Origin: Paenibacillus lupini
Lineage (GTDB): Bacteria > Bacillota > Bacilli > Paenibacillales > Paenibacillaceae
DNA length: 64,000 bases
Assembly: GCF_011761355.1 (NCBI RefSeq)
Contig: NZ_JAASRW010000007.1
Location: forward strand, 248,001 to 312,000
Reading direction: 5' to 3'
Positions within the stretch are counted from its first letter, which is position 1, and each line of letters starts with the position of its first letter. Below the pieces are notes generated by a model. It saw nothing but the letters and a program-made list of their open reading frames with translations, had not been told where the DNA came from and made no database searches. Position numbers and translations under genes: made by a program. Positions 60,329 to 64,000 of the stretch are shown here, piece by piece.

Positions 60329-61201
60329 CTAATCTAAGTAGACATGATTATAATTGACGCCAATACGGAAATTTCCTGGAGTCTCACCTGTGATCTTCCG
60401 AAACCATTTTATAAAATAACTCCCGCCGGAATAACCAACCTGTTCAGCAATCCGCTCTATACTCCACTCCGTCTCACGCAGTAAACGCATAGCTGCCTTA
60501 ATCCGAACCTGATTCAAATAATGGTTAGGCGACATGCCAACGGTCTTCGAAAATACTCGCAGCAGATGATATTTGGACAGGTCCAGCTTATCAGCTAATT
60601 GATCGAGACTAATCATATTTTCGTAGTGAGTGTCCATATATTCTACCGCTTCATTCACCTTCTGCGGCCATTCGTTACGGTCATCCTCTGATGTGAGCGC
60701 AAACCGGCAAAGCTCAGAGATGAATTGATAAACATAAGAGGATGCCGAATAAGGCTCCTTAATCCGCCCTGCCTGCGCTTCCTCCCACATTCTTTGCAGT
60801 AAGCGGATCGGTCTGCTCGAAGGCGGTAAAGTAGGTGTCTCCCCGAGATGCTTCTTCGCTTCCTCCCAGTTTGGCAGAATTAAGGACGGTCGAATAAGCA
60901 CATACACGAAGGCCCAATGAGACCCGCCTTTCGGAAAATAATAACGGTGATTACCCGGAATTTCGGTCATAAAGGCTTGTCCCGCCTTAATGCGATAAAT
61001 CTCTTTGTCCGTCTCAAAGATTCCTTCTCCATCCAATGTATATTGGAACAATAGCAGCGGACCATCTGTCCGGGTTAATCCGTCCCAACGGTATAGTGGA
61101 TCTTTTATAATATCCCTGCCGAGCGCAAACAAATTGCAAAGTGCTAATTGGTCAGGTGTTGTGAAGCGAAATCCAAACGTTCCAGTCTCGTTGTTCATCA
61201 C
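60329..61201 (-). CDS. AraC family transcriptional regulator with cupin arm
   Basis: The 290-residue regulator has an N-terminal ligand-binding cupin part (LLFQYTLDGEGIFETDKEIY, AGQAFMTEIPGNHRYYFPKG) and two C-terminal HTH motifs (MISLDQLADKLDLSKYHLLRV and IERIAEQVGYSGGSYFIKWF). GGAGG lies seven bases before ATG 61201. It is 15 nt from the MalT-like gene and precedes the alpha-galactosidase gene, which it probably controls. Confidence 0.92.
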   Translation of the reverse strand: MMNNETGTFGFRFTTPDQLALCNLFALGRDIIKDPLYRWDGLTRTDGPLLLFQYTLDGEGIFETDKEIYRIKAGQAFMTEIPGNHRYYFPKGGSHWAFVYVLIRPSLILPNWEEAKKHLGETPTLPPSSRPIRLLQRMWEEAQAGRIKEPYSASSYVYQFISELCRFALTSEDDRNEWPQKVNEAVEYMDTHYENMISLDQLADKLDLSKYHLLRVFSKTVGMSPNHYLNQVRIKAAMRLLRETEWSIERIAEQVGYSGGSYFIKWFRKITGETPGNFRIGVNYNHVYLD

Positions 61202-61216
61202 CTATCCTCCACTCAC

Positions 61217-63808
61217 TTAATCCATCCAATTTAGTTGACGCGCCGCAGCTAATGCTTGAGTCCTTGATGAAACCCCAAGCTTCGCGTAGACCCGGGATAA
61301 ATACACTTTAACGGTACCCTCGGTCAAAGCCAGCTTAGCGGCAATTTGCCGATTAGGAGCACCTTGTGCAAGCAATTGTAAAATATAACTCTCCTGCTCG
61401 GTCAACGACTCAACCAAAGGGGTCATTGCTTGAGGAGCAGATATCTCTTGTTCAGGGAAGCAGTCTAGCAGCTTGGCCAAATAATCAAGCGTAACGTATT
61501 GCAAGGTGTCGTGTCCGGAATCGCGATGACGCTGGTCCACATAGGATAGCAGCAGTTTTTTCATCAGCGGCCCTTCATCAACAAAGCTTCGAATATAGCC
61601 GTTTGACTCGCCAATAACCAGCGCTTCATGTAATTGCTGAATTGCTGCTCCACGATTGCCTCGTTGAAATTCTGCCAGTGCTTGCACGATGCTGATCTCC
61701 GCCAGAACGAGAAAACAATGCTCCTGCTCAGTAGCTGCCTTGATCCAGTCAAGCTGCCGCATGGCTTCCCCCATTTTGCCTTGAGCGGTCAGAATCCGTG
61801 CATATACCGTATATTCAGACCAACGGTTTGATGCCGGTTGGATCCTGTCGGATAGACGCAGCTGTGAAATCTCTGCTTTTGCTTCAGCCAAATTATCTTC
61901 TTTCAGATAGAGATGAGCACGATTCGCCCGAAGTGGATAGAGCCAATGGTATTCTCCTAGTTGCTCAGCCAACTGTACGGCCTCGTCGATCGCTTCATGA
62001 GCCTGTAGAAAATGTCCTGAAGCAGCATGAATGCGCGCAAGCGTAATCCGGTTTGGCACAAACAATCCTGCTGTTTGTCTAGCACGATCGGACTGTTCTA
62101 TTTTCCTAACTAATTGTAAACTATCACTTAGTCTGTTCCATTCGTAATAACCTTCGCATAACGCCTGTACAACGTACAGATTGATTAGGGAATGACCCCA
62201 GCCATGCCGTTCCAGTACGGATACAAAACGCTGCCCAATTCTCTCCGTGTCTGCAGATAGGACTCCTTTTAAACCAAAAGCGGTTCGTCTCACAAGAGGC
62301 TCAATCATATTGTAGTTAAAATTGTAGAAGATGGGATCCTCCGGCAGCACACCATGAAGACGATATCCAACAAACGAATCCCACTGCTCATAACGGCCGG
62401 TATAAAAGAGCAGGTTCGATTGAAGGAACAGCATTCCACCTTTGAGCGGCTCAAGCTCTTCAGCGAGCTCCGATTGCTCATATTTTAGTTCCAGCTTCTC
62501 AACGGTTTCTGCGGAAAAATGCATTTGCCCCATCAACATAAACGCAAAAGCCTGATACATCAATAATCTCGCTGTTAAAGGAACATGAGCGGCAACTAAT
62601 TGAATACGTTCAAGCAAAGAAGTAAGTTCTCCTTGCTTAAGTGCATCCGGAATATACGCCTCCAGCCTCTCTGCTGCTTCGTTGTATCTTTCACTTGTAA
62701 TGGCATGGTCAATCGCTTTATCCAGCATACCTCGTTCAGCAAAAGCCTGGCTTGCCGCATGATGATAGTCCAGCCATAGCTTGCGGCTTCGTGAACGCAG
62801 ACGGTTCCTCAGAAATTCGGCAAACAACGAATGATATCGTACCCAACCATTACGGTCATCAAGCCGAATCACGAATAAATTCAAAGCACGCAGCTTCTCC
62901 AGCATGTCCCTGCTGTCAGAACGGCTAAAGGCTTGGTCGCAAACTTCTGCATCCATTCGATCAAATACACAGGTTTGCAGCAAAAAGTCCGTTAGCTCTG
63001 ACGGCAGCTTATCGAGCACTTCCTGGAACAAATACGAGGAGACTTTATCATTGCTGCCATCAAAGCCTACGATTATGCGGTCTATATCCTGCTGTGCTTG
63101 AAGCGAGATCGAGGCCAGTTGAAGGCCAACTATCCATCCTTCTGTCTTTTCAAACAGCTTATTTGCATGCCTTTGCTCAAGTACAATTCCCGCTGCTTTA
63201 CAGAATTGATGTGTCTCTTCTTGCGTAAATTGCAGCTGCTGCATGCCGATATCAGTCCGCTCTCCTCTTGCCAGCCATTTGGCTGCGTCGAAAGAGATTT
63301 CTCCACGACTTGCAATAATAATCCGATGATGAGCCGGCAAGTACTCGATAAAGTAAGTTAAGCTGCTATGTATATCTTCAAGCTGAAGATGATGATAGTC
63401 ATCCAGCACAAGAGTAATCGGCTCTTGCACAGCTGTAAGCTCATTTAATAAAGTGTCAATAACCGCGTTCAGGGTTGTTCCTGCCACTAGAGCAGCAACA
63501 ACGGAAAGCGATTCAACCAAGGATGGCGGCCCCGATTCGATGTAGGCATTCACAACATAACGCCAGAATCGGACGGTATCGTTATCTCTTTCGTCAAGCG
63601 ATACCCACGCGGTTCGTATACTTGCAAGATGTGCCCACTGTGCAATTAACGTTGATTTGCCGGAACCTGCGGGAGCGCAAATCGTAATCAAACGTCCCTT
63701 CATGCCGTGCTCCAGCGACCCAAGCAGTCTCTCACGATGGACCAAATTTTCTTTTACAACAGGAAGCCTAATTTTTGTCTTTAATAGGATAGGTTCAGAG
63801 AATAACAT
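61217..63808 (-). CDS. MalT-like ATP-dependent LuxR-family transcriptional activator (STAND NTPase)
   Basis: The 863-residue protein has a Walker A loop APAGSGKST (residues 45-53), a Walker B-like LVLDDYHHL and sensor region ATPase (to about 290), a winged region, a long TPR-like helical superhelix (about 350-780), and a C-terminal LuxR HTH (LTEQESYILQLLAQGAPNRQ, LTEGTVKVYLSRVYAKLGV). MalT-type proteins oligomerise on DNA when an inducer sugar and ATP bind. GAGGGAG precedes ATG 63808. It heads an apparent unit with an AraC regulator and GH27, so its inducer may be a galactoside; this is inference. Confidence 0.92.
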   Translation of the reverse strand: MLFSEPILLKTKIRLPVVKENLVHRERLLGSLEHGMKGRLITICAPAGSGKSTLIAQWAHLASIRTAWVSLDERDNDTVRFWRYVVNAYIESGPPSLVESLSVVAALVAGTTLNAVIDTLLNELTAVQEPITLVLDDYHHLQLEDIHSSLTYFIEYLPAHHRIIIASRGEISFDAAKWLARGERTDIGMQQLQFTQEETHQFCKAAGIVLEQRHANKLFEKTEGWIVGLQLASISLQAQQDIDRIIVGFDGSNDKVSSYLFQEVLDKLPSELTDFLLQTCVFDRMDAEVCDQAFSRSDSRDMLEKLRALNLFVIRLDDRNGWVRYHSLFAEFLRNRLRSRSRKLWLDYHHAASQAFAERGMLDKAIDHAITSERYNEAAERLEAYIPDALKQGELTSLLERIQLVAAHVPLTARLLMYQAFAFMLMGQMHFSAETVEKLELKYEQSELAEELEPLKGGMLFLQSNLLFYTGRYEQWDSFVGYRLHGVLPEDPIFYNFNYNMIEPLVRRTAFGLKGVLSADTERIGQRFVSVLERHGWGHSLINLYVVQALCEGYYEWNRLSDSLQLVRKIEQSDRARQTAGLFVPNRITLARIHAASGHFLQAHEAIDEAVQLAEQLGEYHWLYPLRANRAHLYLKEDNLAEAKAEISQLRLSDRIQPASNRWSEYTVYARILTAQGKMGEAMRQLDWIKAATEQEHCFLVLAEISIVQALAEFQRGNRGAAIQQLHEALVIGESNGYIRSFVDEGPLMKKLLLSYVDQRHRDSGHDTLQYVTLDYLAKLLDCFPEQEISAPQAMTPLVESLTEQESYILQLLAQGAPNRQIAAKLALTEGTVKVYLSRVYAKLGVSSRTQALAAARQLNWMD

Positions 63809-63904
63809 ACGATCTCCCTCAAGTCGGTTCTAGTACCTCTATTATACTGAAATTCAGACAGAAACTTCGACATTTTTTGCAGAGATTTAGGGAGGATATA
63901 AAAC

Positions 63905-63955
63905 AAAAAAAATGAGGATGTCTCCTTAGCCATTTTTGGCTTTGGAAACATCCCC
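63905..63955 (-). terminator. Terminator of a minus-strand gene beyond the window edge
   Basis: On the minus strand GGGGATGTTTCC and GGAGACATCCTC pair, with an inner GCCA/TGGC stem, followed by T8. The gene it serves is outside the window or only represented by its last few bases. The remaining 45 bp hold nothing identifiable. Confidence 0.65.
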
Positions 63956-64000
63956 TGTTTTGTGCTGAAAACGATATGCGTCATGACTAACATCACGCTA

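Noticed and set aside
63956..64000. Start of another gene or IS end at the right edge
   Set aside because: Only 45 bp remain beyond the hairpin; no frame is long enough to identify.

Overview
The window looks like chromosomal DNA of a spore-forming, plant-polysaccharide-degrading member of the Paenibacillaceae, most likely Paenibacillus. The reasons are the Firmicute-type ribosome binding sites (AAGGAGG with ATG, TTG or GTG starts), several YesM/YesN-type two-component systems next to sugar ABC transporters, a very large SLH-anchored modular glycosidase, a YheC/YheD-type spore-coat ATP-grasp protein, a collagen-like surface protein, and CcpA-like cre sites. No rRNA, tRNA, CRISPR array or intact mobile element was recognised.

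Layout. 1-7.1 kb is a surface-glycan region. It holds two GT4-type glycosyltransferases (one with an extremely basic N-terminal tail and a DUF4214-like region), a NeuD/PerB-type acetyltransferase, a perosamine-synthase-type aminotransferase and GDP-mannose 4,6-dehydratase, which together could make GDP-N-acetylperosamine. Inside it, 5.2-6.0 kb carries a Fur box, a decayed siderophore-binding-protein gene and two copies of a 74-bp hairpin repeat. 7.2-10.1 kb holds a 30-codon membrane micropeptide candidate, an FMN/Fe-S glutamate-synthase-like protein, a small membrane protein and a GNAT acetyltransferase. 10.2-12.7 kb is a kduI-deoR-kduD unit for pectin-derived uronates. 12.8-15.4 kb has the YheC-like protein, the collagen-like protein and an IS1182-family remnant. 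15.4-17.3 kb is a blaI-blaR1-like pair with a readable promoter and two operator dyads.

17.4-32.3 kb is a rhamnose (or rhamnose-oligosaccharide) island. It contains a CUT1 ABC transporter, a YesN/YesM two-component system, rhamnulokinase, rhamnose isomerase, a bifunctional rhamnulose-1-phosphate aldolase/dehydrogenase, a Gfo/Idh/MocA oxidoreductase, a TIM-barrel epimerase and an AraC regulator. 32.3-33.8 kb is a patch of three broken genes (IclR, glutamine amidotransferase, VOC). 33.9-36.0 kb has an SGNH hydrolase, a DUF4184 membrane protein and a lipoprotein that resembles signal peptidase I but lacks both catalytic residues.

36.1-46.4 kb is a second saccharolytic block: a 1653-residue GH30-CBM-FN3-Ig-SLH enzyme, a GH74 xyloglucanase, an ADP-ribosylglycohydrolase-fold protein with an extra C-terminal region, and a cupin. 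It has several cre-like operators. 46.5-48.4 kb has small housekeeping or unknown genes. 48.5-58.9 kb is a CUT2 (YtfQRT/YjfF-like) sugar transporter with two paralogous binding proteins, transcribed divergently from a histidine kinase-response regulator-binding lipoprotein triad. This arrangement fits binding-protein-assisted sugar sensing. 58.9-63.8 kb is a malT-like/AraC/alpha-galactosidase (GH27) unit.

Overall the genes describe extracellular hydrolysis of hemicellulose or pectin (GH30, GH74, GH27), uptake by two ABC systems, sensing by two two-component systems and several AraC/DeoR/MalT regulators, and intracellular catabolism of rhamnose and ketodeoxyuronates, with CcpA-type catabolite control likely. 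All functions are inferred from reading the sequence; no database search was run.
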